The notes below the pieces were generated by a model. The model did not search any database. It was not told the DNA's origin and saw only the letters and a program-made list of their open reading frames with translations. Positions 1-9,847 of a stretch of 64,000 bases of DNA are shown piece by piece. This DNA is from Halioxenophilus sp033283405. GTDB lineage: Bacteria; Pseudomonadota; Gammaproteobacteria; Pseudomonadales; Cellvibrionaceae. Made by a program: the position numbers and the translations under genes. The stretch lies in NCBI RefSeq assembly GCF_033283405.1, contig NZ_JAWMQR010000003.1:62001-126000 (forward strand), read 5' to 3'. Numbering within the stretch: position 1 is the first letter of the stretch; each line of letters begins with the position of its first letter.

Positions 1-113
1 TGGTAGGCCTCATAAACCGCTTTGATGAAATCTTTGGGGTGGTAATAGGAGATGAACTGGAGGGCGTCGGCAATACTGTCGATCAGATCTTGCTGGCGGA
101 TTACGGTGGTCAT
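1..113 (-). CDS. Fumarate hydratase class I, N-terminal fragment
   Basis: This is the 5' end of a minus-strand gene that runs off the left edge of the window. About 38 residues are visible. They contain the stretch ADALQFISYYHP, which matches my memory of the start of iron-sulfur class I fumarases (FumA/FumB type, fumarate to malate in the TCA cycle). I start it at the ATG at 113 because that aligns with the usual family start. An in-frame ATG at 131 is possible, but neither has a good ribosome-binding site. The catalytic and Fe-S cysteine parts lie outside the window. Confidence 0.85.
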   Translation of the reverse strand, partial: MTTVIRQQDLIDSIADALQFISYYHPKDFIKAVYEAY

Positions 114-283
114 AACGCGCGTCTCACTCATATCGGCTAATTAGATTAAAGCCCGGGATTCTACACCATGCAGCCGTGGATTTCCCACTGTATTGGTTAA
201 GGGTAAATCCAGACCAAAACCCTACAATTAGTACCGCAAATCATACCCAGCACAAGATATTGGGATTTTAATCAAATACCGAC

Positions 284-311
284 TTGAAGAGTTGGCATCT
301 GGTACTACACT
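284..311 (+). promoter_or_regulatory. Candidate sigma70 promoter for the structured leader
   Basis: A TTGAAG -35-like hexamer at 284-289 is followed after 16 bases by TACACT at 306-311. This predicts a transcript starting near 318. It lies just ahead of the strongly foldable region 318-535 and points toward the gene at 547. This is prediction from the sequence only. Confidence 0.45.
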
Positions 312-317
312 TCCTGT

Positions 318-535
318 ATGAGAGCCTTGCTTGGTAAGGTTGACGTCTCATTATCCCGCGTTTGGCATGGACCGCCCCTGCCAGTAACGTTAGCGGGGCA
401 GCACGCACAGCGCCCATGGTGGCCACGCGGGCTTCTTCAACTGGTTAACTTCGAGCGGAACTCCTCTGTATATAAGAGGCAGCAGCTCCAGAACCCGATC
501 TCGAAGTTAGCAGTGGGGCCAGTAAGCTAGGCCCA
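318..535 (+). other. Strongly structured leader or small-RNA candidate
   Basis: The gap between the fumarase start and the gene at 547 has no convincing coding sequence but folds well. CCCGCGT (355-361) pairs with ACGCGGG (425-431), continued by GGC/GCC and ATGG (367-370) with CCAT (414-417), enclosing GCCCC (374-378) with GGGGC (395-399). A second arm pairs TAACTTCGAG (446-455) with CTCGAAGTTA (500-509), with an inner CCTCT/AGAGG helix. A third hairpin pairs GGGCC (516-520) with GGCCC (530-534), just before the ribosome-binding region. No U-tract follows the last hairpin, so a 5' untranslated leader is more likely than a terminated small RNA. I do not recognise the family. Confidence 0.5.
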
Positions 536-546
536 GTGGAGTATTT

Positions 547-831
547 ATGGCTTTACAAATCGAACCCTGCCCGTTTTGTGGCAGTGAACACCTGCATATG
601 GTGGTGCACTCTCTAACCTATTCAGTAGCCTGCCAAAGTTGTCGGTGCCGAGGCCCGCAGAGGGAAAATCAAGAGTTGGCGGTGATGCAGTGGAACGCCA
701 CCAGTCGTACCCACGCCCGTGCAGCGTCTACACTGACGCCGGAAGCAGTCGAGCAGAAAGGGGAACTGGTCAATCAACGCCTGCCAGGGCTAATGGCCAA
801 GCGAGAGAGCAAACCCGCCCGGGAGCTCTAA
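547..831 (+). CDS. Small Lar-like zinc-ribbon protein
   Basis: A 94-residue protein. Its first half carries two CxxC knuckles, CPFCG near residue 8 and CQSC near residue 29, followed by a GP...QWN pattern. This resembles the zinc-ribbon of the Lar restriction-alleviation family, named after a Rac-prophage protein that modulates type I restriction. The C-terminal 45 residues are polar and unremarkable. There is no phage or restriction gene nearby, so antirestriction activity cannot be inferred. A GTGGAG sequence precedes the ATG, directly after the structured leader. The role is unknown and a general zinc-ribbon is an equally good name. Confidence 0.6.
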   Translation: MALQIEPCPFCGSEHLHMVVHSLTYSVACQSCRCRGPQRENQELAVMQWNATSRTHARAASTLTPEAVEQKGELVNQRLPGLMAKRESKPAREL

Positions 832-858
832 CCCCCCAGGCGCTGTCAATGCGGGACG

Positions 859-1626
859 CTACTGAGCGCCATTGACCCGCTGCTGTAACTCCAGCAGCTG
901 ACGGTTGATATTCAGGCGATACGCATCAATCGCCTCGATAGCCTCTTCATTGCTGGTAACACGGGAGTTCAAACTCTGAATCGTAGCCAACTGGGACTTG
1001 AGGCTGGACAGTTGCGAAGAGAGATCTTTCAAACCCGCCATCTGGCTTTTCAATGTAGCAACCTGGCTTTCATTGGCCGCGACCTTACCATCCACACTCT
1101 GTAATCCGCTCTGCAACGCAGCCACAGACTTATCAAGCTTACCCAGGCTCGCTTTCACCTCTTTTCCTAAAGCCACAATCGCCGATTCGTTGTCGTTAAT
1201 AGCTTTGCGATTGACATTGCGGGTATCCCAGAGCTTGCGAATTTCTGTCTCATTAATACCGACATTACCCAGGGCCTGCTTAAGGGCCGCCTGCAGCGCA
1301 GTCACTGACTGAGTGGATTCATCGTCGGATAATGCCAAACGATTCTCCAGCTCCGTCAGGCGGCCATTGGCCTCGGCCAGCTGCTGCGAGGTCAGCCAGA
1401 ATTGCCAGGTGGCAAAACCACCGATACCCAATGCCACCAGCGCCAACAGTACAGCAAATCCAGCCAGTGGCGACTTGGCTTTAACCACTGTTGCGGTCTT
1501 CGAGGGAGGGGTTTTTCCAGTTGCCGCCGCCGAGCGTTGCTGTCGAGAGCGGGGGCCAAGATCGTCATCCATAGGAAGAGAGAGGTCGCCGGAGGAGATG
1601 GTTGGTTCTTTGCGCGATTGCACCAT
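859..1626 (-). CDS. Membrane-anchored coiled-coil protein of unknown function
   Basis: A 255-residue protein, started at the ATG at 1626, which has an AAGGA sequence about 11 bases upstream; a longer form from 1671 is less likely. It has a short acidic, Ser/Arg-rich cytoplasmic N-terminus and one hydrophobic segment near residues 52-75. A long Ala/Ser/Leu/Gln-rich part follows, with heptad-like spacing and repeated ATLKSQ/LSSLKSQ elements, which suggests an extended coiled coil outside the inner membrane. No enzyme motif is visible. It lies downstream of groEL on the same strand but beyond a terminator, so it is probably separately transcribed. Confidence 0.65.
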   Translation of the reverse strand: MVQSRKEPTISSGDLSLPMDDDLGPRSRQQRSAAATGKTPPSKTATVVKAKSPLAGFAVLLALVALGIGGFATWQFWLTSQQLAEANGRLTELENRLALSDDESTQSVTALQAALKQALGNVGINETEIRKLWDTRNVNRKAINDNESAIVALGKEVKASLGKLDKSVAALQSGLQSVDGKVAANESQVATLKSQMAGLKDLSSQLSSLKSQLATIQSLNSRVTSNEEAIEAIDAYRLNINRQLLELQQRVNGAQ

Positions 1627-1799
1627 AGGTAATTGAGTCCTTGAATGTGTCACTGGCGATAGAAATGGCACGCTCGGCTACAGCAGATGCGCCGTAACGC
1701 AAAGCCCACTGCTGGGTGCCCCTATCAAATTTGGCCCTATTCTATAGTCCCCAGCCAGTTTATAAAGTGCCTAGCACGCTATCACAGCTCCCCAAAAGC

Positions 1800-1827
1800 A
1801 CAAAGGCCCGCCGAAGCGAGCCTTTGT
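1800..1827 (-). terminator. Rho-independent terminator after groEL
   Basis: On the minus strand ACAAAGGCTCGC pairs with GCGGGCCTTTGT across a TTCG tetraloop, with one mismatch, and a CTTTT run follows. It sits 29 bases past the groEL stop codon. Confidence 0.8.
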
Positions 1828-1856
1828 TTGGAACAGGGTTTGGCTAAGCCGGCAAA

Positions 1857-3503
<1,647 letters not shown>

Positions 3504-3559
3504 TGTTGATTCCTTCTATCTTGTATTCAGTTGCTTTACTTAAAGGCGACAGATGCGGA

Positions 3560-3850
3560 TTAAACCAGCACCGCCTTGATGTCGGATTCGTTCAAAATCA
3601 ACAGTTCTTCGCCGTTGACTTCGATGGTGTCGCTGCCGGCATACTTGCCAAATACCACGGTGTCACCCACTTTTACGTCTACTGGGCGGACATCACCGTT
3701 GTCCAAAATGCGACCGGTGCCAACTGCTAATACTTCGCCTTGATTAGGCTTGTCGGTAGCCGAGCCAGGCAAAACGATGCCAGCTGCAGTTGTCTTCTCT
3801 TCTTCCTTTCGGCGAACCACAACACGATCGTGTAAAGGACGAATGTTCAT
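3560..3850 (-). CDS. groS: Co-chaperonin GroES (Hsp10)
   Basis: A 96-residue protein beginning MNIRPLHDRVVVRR, the normal GroES start and length. The ATG at 3850 is preceded by a CAGGAG ribosome-binding site; upstream in-frame codons to 3910 have no support. The mobile-loop region (about residues 17-35) contains KTTAAGIVLPG. It caps the GroEL ring during ATP-driven folding. It is first in the groES-groEL operon, about 130 bases downstream of the sigma32 promoter. Confidence 0.97.
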   Translation of the reverse strand: MNIRPLHDRVVVRRKEEEKTTAAGIVLPGSATDKPNQGEVLAVGTGRILDNGDVRPVDVKVGDTVVFGKYAGSDTIEVNGEELLILNESDIKAVLV

Positions 3851-3984
3851 CTTTATTTTCTCCTGAAGTATTAAAGCAACCCTGGGGTAGCGATTACTGT
3901 GTGTTATCAAACTTACAGGCCAGTATCGGCCTGGCTGGATGGCTGCTGGTTAAACATCAGCCACCCGGGATAGGGTGATTGACG

Positions 3985-4012
3985 AAATGGGGCTTATAAA
4001 GACGATTTCAAC
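3985..4012 (-). promoter_or_regulatory. Sigma32 heat-shock promoter of groES-groEL
   Basis: Read on the minus strand, GTTGAAA (4012-4006) is followed after exactly 13 bases by CCCCATTT (3992-3985). This is a close match to the RpoH consensus (CTTGAAA, 13-15 bases, CCCCATNT). It begins only a few bases past the fxsA stop codon. No CIRCE inverted repeat is visible, consistent with RpoH rather than HrcA control. Confidence 0.9.
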
Positions 4013-4016
4013 ACCC

Positions 4017-4493
4017 TTAGGGCAAAAAATTTTGATTTTTTTTGTCTGAACGGGGGTGATCTGCACCCGTTTCCTCAAACTCACCCTCAAAGGTGCGCCC
4101 GTTCTGGTATTGGCTGCCGTGGAAGCGAAAACGGGTGAACGAAGAGCGAGTGATCGGGCCCAACATTCTGCGCGCCAACCACATCCTGAGGCCCGGTATC
4201 ATCAACAGAATACCGACACCATCACTGATAAACCCGGGGATGAGCAGCAATAACCCACCCAGAAAGAGGGCCAGCCCGGAGACCATCTCGCCGGCCGGGG
4301 ATTCCCCCTTATTCATCTTCTCCTGGGCCTGAGCCAGAGTTGCCAGCCCTTGGCGCTGGACCAGGGACAAACCAATGGCAGCCGTGGCCAGGGTAATCAA
4401 AACCACCGCCAGGGCACCAATATGCGTACCCACCGCCACCATCAGCCAGAATTCCAGCACCAAGTAGATAAAGAGAATAAAAAGCAGACGCAT
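4017..4493 (-). CDS. fxsA: FxsA family inner-membrane protein
   Basis: A 158-residue membrane protein with an N-terminal hydrophobic hairpin (residues 1-46) and a second pair of hydrophobic segments around residues 68-105 containing the conserved LLLIPGFISDGVG and MIPGLR stretches. FxsA in E. coli lies beside groESL and, when overproduced, relieves F-plasmid exclusion of phage T7; its normal role is unclear. A GGAG sequence precedes the ATG. The groES promoter starts just after this stop codon. The C-terminal 50 residues are polar and charged. Confidence 0.9.
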   Translation of the reverse strand: MRLLFILFIYLVLEFWLMVAVGTHIGALAVVLITLATAAIGLSLVQRQGLATLAQAQEKMNKGESPAGEMVSGLALFLGGLLLLIPGFISDGVGILLMIPGLRMWLARRMLGPITRSSFTRFRFHGSQYQNGRTFEGEFEETGADHPRSDKKNQNFLP

Positions 4494-4728
4494 GAGCGCT
4501 CCGTTGCCTACAAACCAGAGGTATATCAGATGACTGTCTGAGGGCGGGAGCGGCTGAATTCAAGCAGATCGCCACAAAAACCGGTTCAAAAAGCAGATTT
4601 GACCACCTTTTTACACTCTGCCGGGAGGGAAAGTCGGAATTTCAACAAAACATCGTTAGAATGGCCCGCTTAATTTGAGTGCCGAGACCTGCACTTATCG
4701 AGCGAATTGATTTTTTAGGAGCTTTTAT

Positions 4729-5433
4729 ATGACGAGCAAACGCTTTATCGCCGCTACTATTCTGACTTTTGCGAGCAGCGCCGGCTTCGCATCCGAGTGG
4801 AGTGGTGTCGGCGAGGCCGGCTTGGTCATGGTGGACGGCAATTCCGAATCCCAAGTCGTTAACGCCTCGTTAACCTTTGAAAACAGCCGCGAAAAGTGGG
4901 ATCACAAACTGAAATTGGCCGCCACCAGTGCCGAAAGTGATGGCACCAAGGATGCTGAGTCCTATCTGGCCAACTGGGACAGCCAGTACAGCCTCACCGA
5001 GCGCACCTACCTGTTTGGTGATTTACGCTACTTCGACGACAAATTCGACTCGTTTGAAGCGATCTACACCACCGCCTTCGGTGCTGGTTACAAGATTTTT
5101 AACACCGACACCATGAAATGGAAAGTCTCTGCGGGTGCTGGTTATCGAACCACCAAGCTGGAAGAGACTCAGGAAAAGCAGAGCGGTATCAACTACTTGA
5201 TCACCTCGGACTACAAATACCAGCTGACCGAAACCGCCACCCTGCTCAACGAAACCCGGGTGGAGATCTCCTCCGACAACACCTTCACCCAGAGCATCTT
5301 TGGCTTTGCGGTCGCCATCAACAGCTCCATGGCGCTTAAGCTCGGCTATGAGATTCGCTACAACAGCGACCCCGCCCAGGGCGATCTGCACGCCGATACC
5401 ATCACCTCCGCCAACCTGGTCTACAACTTCTAA
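4729..5433 (+). CDS. DUF481 outer-membrane beta-barrel protein
   Basis: A 234-residue protein with a cleavable signal peptide (AGFASEW cleavage region near residue 22). Alternating hydrophobic/polar strands are rich in aromatic residues, and it ends in LVYNF, a typical terminal Phe for outer-membrane barrels. The pattern GNSESQVVNASL near residue 38 and repeated YLFGDLRYFDDKFD-type strands fit the DUF481 (YdiY-like) family. Substrate is unknown. AGGAG lies 7 bases before the ATG. The alkyltransferase-like gene begins 17 bases downstream, so the two may share a transcript. Confidence 0.85.
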   Translation: MTSKRFIAATILTFASSAGFASEWSGVGEAGLVMVDGNSESQVVNASLTFENSREKWDHKLKLAATSAESDGTKDAESYLANWDSQYSLTERTYLFGDLRYFDDKFDSFEAIYTTAFGAGYKIFNTDTMKWKVSAGAGYRTTKLEETQEKQSGINYLITSDYKYQLTETATLLNETRVEISSDNTFTQSIFGFAVAINSSMALKLGYEIRYNSDPAQGDLHADTITSANLVYNF

Positions 5434-5450
5434 CCGTCACACTGACCCCC

Positions 5451-5750
5451 ATGGAGCAGCGGCTGGCGGCGCTCTACTTGGTGTTGAGCCAAATTCCCGT
5501 GGGCCGGGTAACCACCTACGGGGATCTGGCCAAGCTGATCGGCCTGGCCAACGGCGCCCGCTGGGTGGGGCGTACCCTTGGCCAACTACCACAAGAGAGC
5601 CAATTGCCCTGGCATAGAGTCATCAACAGCCAGGGCCGTATCTCCCTGCCCGATGAGCGTGGCCAATATCAAAAAGGGCTGCTGCAAGCGGAAGGGATTG
5701 TCTTTACAGGCGAGAGGACAAGCCTGGCTCGCTACCGTTGGCGGCCATAG
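5451..5750 (+). CDS. Alkyltransferase-like (ATL) DNA-lesion binding protein
   Basis: A 99-residue protein matching the DNA-binding domain of O6-alkylguanine alkyltransferases. It keeps the helix-turn-helix with IPVGRVTTYGDLA near residue 14 and the arginine-finger region GARWVGRTLG. The active-site motif reads PWHRV near residue 53 instead of PCHRV, so the acceptor cysteine is replaced by tryptophan. That is the hallmark of ATL proteins (E. coli YbaZ type), which bind O6-alkylguanine and recruit nucleotide excision repair rather than removing the alkyl group. It sits 17 bases after the DUF481 gene. Confidence 0.9.
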   Translation: MEQRLAALYLVLSQIPVGRVTTYGDLAKLIGLANGARWVGRTLGQLPQESQLPWHRVINSQGRISLPDERGQYQKGLLQAEGIVFTGERTSLARYRWRP

Positions 5751-5877
5751 CTCTGAAATGCCCCCTACACTACCCGCCCTGGTGAAATCTTATTTCGAAT
5801 TCTCGTAAAGACTTGCCCAAGCGTTAGCATTCGGGCAAGGTTCACAGCTAATCTCGTTGACCCTAGCCCATATCTTC

Positions 5878-7206
5878 ATGCCCAACTCCTGGTTTCAAAC
5901 GCTCAAGCTCTACTCTGATATTCGTCTGTTGTGGATTTTTTTAATGGGAATGGCCAGCGGCTTCCCCTTCGCCCTGATTGGCAGCAATTTAAGTGGCTGG
6001 TTAAAGGATGAGGGCATCAGCCGGGGCGATATTGGCGCGCTCGGCTCCGTAGCCCTGATCTACGCGTTTAATTTCCTCTGGGCACCATTAATTGACCGGG
6101 TGCCTCTACCCGGTCTGAGCCGATTTGGCCAAAGGCGCAGCTGGATACTGCTGATGCAGATGCTGTTGCTGATGCTTTTGTTGGCCATAGCCCAGGTCTC
6201 GCCCAGCTCACAACTGGCCCTGTTCGGTGTGCTGGCGGCCCTGATTGCACTCTGCTCAGCCACTCAGGATATCGCCATCGACGCCTTTCGAATCGATCAA
6301 TTCTCCCCCGCCGAAAGCGACAAGATGCCAGCCGCGGCGGCGATGTCGGTGATCGGTTGGTGGTCGGGCTACTCCTGGCCCGGTTACCTGGCCTTCTCCT
6401 CCGCCGACCAGATTGGCTGGAACCAGGTCTACCTATTGATGGCCGGAGTGCTTGTGGCGCTGATCATCGCCACCCTCTGGGTGAAAGAGCCAAAGACCGA
6501 GCGTGACATCCTGCAGAAAAAGGCCGAAGCCAGCGTACAGCACGATCTGCATCTGTCGCGGGAGAGTAGCTGGCTGCTGGTCACGGTGCTGGAGCCCTTC
6601 CGCGACTTTTTCCGGCGCAATGGTGTGCGCATCGCCCTGTCGCTGTTGCTGTTTATTTTTCTCTTTAAAATCGGCGAGGCCTTTCTCGGCCGAATGTCGA
6701 TTGTCTTCTACCGAGAAGTTGGCTTCAGCAACGAACAGATAGGCCAGTACAGCAAAATGTTTGGCTGGGTGCTCACGGTAATTTTCACCCTGATCGGCAG
6801 CCTCTTTAATACCCGTTTTGGTGTCGTTCGCGGATTGATGGTCGGTGGCGTGGCAATGGCGGCCAGTAACTTAATGTTCGCCTTGATGGCACAACTGGGG
6901 CCTCACGAGTGGCTGTTTGCCCTCACCCTTATCGTCGATAACTTCACCGGTGCCTTTGCCTCGGTGGCCATGGTCGCCTTTTTGTCGGCCATCACCGGCC
7001 GCGCGTTTAGCGCCACCCAATACGCCCTATTGGCATCACTCGGTAATCTTGGGCGCACCTCATTGGCCGGTTTAAGTGGCTACCTGATCGACTGGCTGGG
7101 TAGTTGGTCGCTCTTTTTTATCGTCACCACCATCATGGTGCTCCCCTCGCTAATCCTGTTGTGGGGTATACGCCATCGGATCAGCCGATTGATTGAACAG
7201 GATTAA
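5878..7206 (+). CDS. ampG: AmpG-type muropeptide permease (MFS)
   Basis: A roughly 442-residue inner-membrane carrier with about 12-14 hydrophobic segments. The early GMASGFPFALIGSNLSGWL stretch and SATQDIAIDAFRID near residue 140 are characteristic of AmpG, which imports GlcNAc-anhydroMurNAc peptides released during cell-wall turnover. I prefer the ATG at 5878; an in-frame TTG at 5857 gives a 7-residue longer form, and neither has a strong ribosome-binding site. AmpD and AmpE, which act in the same recycling and beta-lactamase-sensing route, are encoded 4-5 kb away on the other strand. Confidence 0.88.
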   Translation: MPNSWFQTLKLYSDIRLLWIFLMGMASGFPFALIGSNLSGWLKDEGISRGDIGALGSVALIYAFNFLWAPLIDRVPLPGLSRFGQRRSWILLMQMLLLMLLLAIAQVSPSSQLALFGVLAALIALCSATQDIAIDAFRIDQFSPAESDKMPAAAAMSVIGWWSGYSWPGYLAFSSADQIGWNQVYLLMAGVLVALIIATLWVKEPKTERDILQKKAEASVQHDLHLSRESSWLLVTVLEPFRDFFRRNGVRIALSLLLFIFLFKIGEAFLGRMSIVFYREVGFSNEQIGQYSKMFGWVLTVIFTLIGSLFNTRFGVVRGLMVGGVAMAASNLMFALMAQLGPHEWLFALTLIVDNFTGAFASVAMVAFLSAITGRAFSATQYALLASLGNLGRTSLAGLSGYLIDWLGSWSLFFIVTTIMVLPSLILLWGIRHRISRLIEQD

Positions 7207-7333
7207 TTCAATACCCGCACCTGGGCTTTCGCGTTGGTCTCTGTGACAATACGGGCAATTTAAATACGCCTCTATTGATTACAGCTCTGTGTTATTACAG
7301 CGCATGTAATTTAGGCACCGGTGATCTGCTGCA

Positions 7334-8215
7334 ATGACTGTCATTCTTGAAGTTCGCAATCTGCGTAAACATTACAAAAATGTTGAAGCCGTAAAGGGTA
7401 TCTCCTTTGCCATTGAACAAGGTATCTGCTTCGGCCTGCTCGGCCCCAATGGGGCCGGTAAAACCACCACCATCGAAATGATGGAGGGGATTACCCAACC
7501 TACATCCGGTGAAATTTTATACAAAGGAATCAGCAACAATCCCAACTTCAAAGCCGAGGCGGGAATTCAATTTCAATCCACAGCGCTGATGGATTTTCTC
7601 ACCGTTATTGAAGTGTTGCGGCTGTTTGCCGGCCTCTACCACAACAGTGTCGAGCTGGAGGCACTGATTCAGCAGTGCAGCCTGGGGGACTTTCTGCACC
7701 ACCCGGCCGCCAAACTCTCTGGCGGCCAACGGCAACGGCTGCTACTGGCCCTGGCGCTAATTAATAACCCTGAAATTGTCTTCCTGGATGAACCCACCAC
7801 CGGCCTGGACCCACAATCGCGGCGCAATTTCTGGTCGCTGATTCAAAGCATCAAAGCCCAGGGTAAAACCATTGTCCTTACCACCCACTACATGGATGAG
7901 GCCGAGTCCCTGTGCGATAACCTGCTGATTGTCGACCGCGGCGAAGTGGTCACAGAGGGCTCGCCACAAGCGCTGCTGAAACAACACTTTGGTTACGCTT
8001 ACGTCTGCCTGCCCCAGGAGAGCCTGAGTGCAGAAGCTCTGGTGCAGTTTGATTACACGATCCACGCCGGCAAAATTGAAATTACCAGTTACAGCATTGA
8101 ACAGACATTACAGCAGCTGTTAGCCAGCAATGCCGACCTAAGCTCACTGCAGGTAAGAAACCCGACACTGGATGACCTGTTTTTAAAAATTACCGGCCAC
8201 AGTTTGCGTGAGTAA
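7334..8215 (+). CDS. ABC exporter ATP-binding protein
   Basis: A 293-residue nucleotide-binding subunit with Walker A GPNGAGKTT near residue 37, signature LSGGQRQR near residue 130, and Walker B VFLDEPTTGLDP near residue 150 followed by the TTHYMDEAE switch histidine. The layout matches DrrA/CcmA-type ATPases paired with ABC-2 permeases. The C-terminal 80 residues form the extra domain common in this group. The permease gene follows after 78 bases. Substrate cannot be read from sequence; drug, lipid or polysaccharide export are all possible. Confidence 0.88.
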   Translation: MTVILEVRNLRKHYKNVEAVKGISFAIEQGICFGLLGPNGAGKTTTIEMMEGITQPTSGEILYKGISNNPNFKAEAGIQFQSTALMDFLTVIEVLRLFAGLYHNSVELEALIQQCSLGDFLHHPAAKLSGGQRQRLLLALALINNPEIVFLDEPTTGLDPQSRRNFWSLIQSIKAQGKTIVLTTHYMDEAESLCDNLLIVDRGEVVTEGSPQALLKQHFGYAYVCLPQESLSAEALVQFDYTIHAGKIEITSYSIEQTLQQLLASNADLSSLQVRNPTLDDLFLKITGHSLRE

Positions 8216-8293
8216 GCCCATTAGCCAGAACAATCACACGCGCAATCGGCAATAAAGTTCAGGTAAAAATCAGAGTACCCATCAGAGCGCCCC

Positions 8294-9289
8294 ATGCAAA
8301 GAATTCTCAGTTTATTAATCGCCCGCAATAAAGAGTACTACCGCGACCGGGCCTCCCTGATGTGGTCGTTCGTCATGCCGCCACTCATCATAGCCATTGT
8401 TGCCCTGGCCTTCTCCCGCGGCGACGAAGCGGTGTTTAAAGTGGGTGTTGTTACCCCAGACCCGGCCTTACTTGAGCAGGTGGAGAGCTTTGATGCGATC
8501 CAAATCATACATTACGACGAGCTCGCTCCGGCCATTACCAAGGTGCAGTATCACCAAGTTGACCTGTTAATAAACGACAACCACTACTGGATTAACGCCA
8601 GCTCAAGCAAAGGCAAGCTGCTTGAGCAGTTACTGGCACTCAAGCAGTCGGACCAATGGCAGGCACAGTCTATCGAGGGGCGGGAGGTGCGCTACGTCGA
8701 TTGGGCGATTCCCGGCATCATCTCAATGAACCTGATGTTTTCCAGCCTGTTTGGCGTGGGTTATGTGATTGTCCGCTACCGTAAAAATGGGGTTTTAAAA
8801 CGCCTGCAGGCCTCGCCGGTGCGGCCCATTGAATTTCTAACTGCACAGGTATTGTCGCGCTTCATTATCAATATCGGTGTTTGTACGCTGGTATTTATTA
8901 CCGCCGACCTGGTGCTCGATTTTGTGATGCTGGGCAGTTACCTCACACTGTTACTCGTTGCCGGCTTAGGCATCCTGTCACTGCTCTCCTTGGGGCTGAT
9001 TATCGCCAGCCGGCTGGCCAGCGAAGAGCTCGCCAACGGCCTGCTCAACGTGTTTGTCTTTCCCATGATGCTGATGTCGGAGGTCTGGTTTCCGCTCGAC
9101 GGCGCGCCCAGATGGATGGTCTATTTCAGTGATTTTCTGCCGCTGACCCACATGGTGCAGGCTGCCCGGGCGGTCATGCTGGATGGCGCCACACTAATGC
9201 AAGTGAGTAACCATCTGCTGATTTTAGCCGGCATGACCGCGCTCTTTTTATTGGTATCGGCGGCACTGTTTCGCTGGCGGGAGAGTTGA
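8294..9289 (+). CDS. ABC-2 type exporter permease
   Basis: A 331-residue membrane protein: one N-terminal transmembrane helix (about residues 25-42), a roughly 110-residue periplasmic domain, then five hydrophobic segments from about residue 145 to the end. This is the typical YhhJ/YbhR layout. The cytoplasmic loop YRKNGVLKRLQASPVRP carries the conserved coupling motif of ABC-2 permeases. It almost certainly works with the ATPase encoded immediately upstream as a homodimer or with a second copy elsewhere. No HlyD-like adaptor gene is next to it. Confidence 0.85.
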   Translation: MQRILSLLIARNKEYYRDRASLMWSFVMPPLIIAIVALAFSRGDEAVFKVGVVTPDPALLEQVESFDAIQIIHYDELAPAITKVQYHQVDLLINDNHYWINASSSKGKLLEQLLALKQSDQWQAQSIEGREVRYVDWAIPGIISMNLMFSSLFGVGYVIVRYRKNGVLKRLQASPVRPIEFLTAQVLSRFIINIGVCTLVFITADLVLDFVMLGSYLTLLLVAGLGILSLLSLGLIIASRLASEELANGLLNVFVFPMMLMSEVWFPLDGAPRWMVYFSDFLPLTHMVQAARAVMLDGATLMQVSNHLLILAGMTALFLLVSAALFRWRES

Positions 9290-9337
9290 ACACGACTGCC
9301 GAGGGCTCGCCAGCACGCACTAGAAAAGAGAGGGATT

Positions 9338-9820
9338 TTAATCGCGAAAGTTATCGAACTGTAACGGCATATCCAGATCGGCTGCGCGCAGCATGGCAAT
9401 GATGGCCTGCAACTCATCGCGCTTCTTACCGGTCACACGCACTTGATCGCCTTGAATCTGCGACTGCACTTTAATTTTGGAATCTTTAATCAGTTTGACA
9501 ATCTTTCTCGTCAGATCCTGATCCAGCCCCGTGCGCACCGTCACCTGAGTTTTCACCTGCTTGCCAGACTGTTCCAACTTACCCTCCTCCAGGCAACGGA
9601 TATCCACGTTGTTCTTGTGCAGGGTGGACTTAAGAATATCCAACATCTGATTAATCTGAATTTCGGCATCGGCCCGCAAAAAAACCACATACTCCTGGCG
9701 GGTGAACTCTGCATCGACACCTTTGAAATCAAAGCGGTTACCGATTAGTCGATTGGCCTGATCGACCGAGTTGGTTAACACCTGTTTATCCACTTCGGAA
9801 ACAACATCAAATGAGGGCAT
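9338..9820 (-). CDS. yajQ: YajQ family nucleotide/c-di-GMP-binding protein
   Basis: A 160-residue protein of normal family length, beginning MPSFDVVSEVD and ending QFDNFRD, both hallmark ends of the YajQ family. It contains two ferredoxin-like halves, with KVQSQIQGDQVRVTGKKRD near residue 118. Homologues bind cyclic di-GMP or nucleotides and influence transcription in Xanthomonas and Pseudomonas. The gene is 27 bases downstream of ampE and may be co-transcribed with it; it converges with the ABC permease gene. Confidence 0.93.
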   Translation of the reverse strand: MPSFDVVSEVDKQVLTNSVDQANRLIGNRFDFKGVDAEFTRQEYVVFLRADAEIQINQMLDILKSTLHKNNVDIRCLEEGKLEQSGKQVKTQVTVRTGLDQDLTRKIVKLIKDSKIKVQSQIQGDQVRVTGKKRDELQAIIAMLRAADLDMPLQFDNFRD

Positions 9821-9847
9821 AACTTTCTCTTATTTCTTTTAAGCTGA

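Noticed and set aside
318..530. A 70-residue open frame before the Lar-like gene
   Set aside because: Composition is unlike the neighbours, there is no good ribosome-binding site, and the same bases form strong RNA helices.
490..535. Resemblance to part of a 5S rRNA (CCCGAUCUCGAAGUUAGCAG-like)
   Set aside because: Only a short stretch looks similar; the other 5S helices and the flanking rRNA genes are absent.
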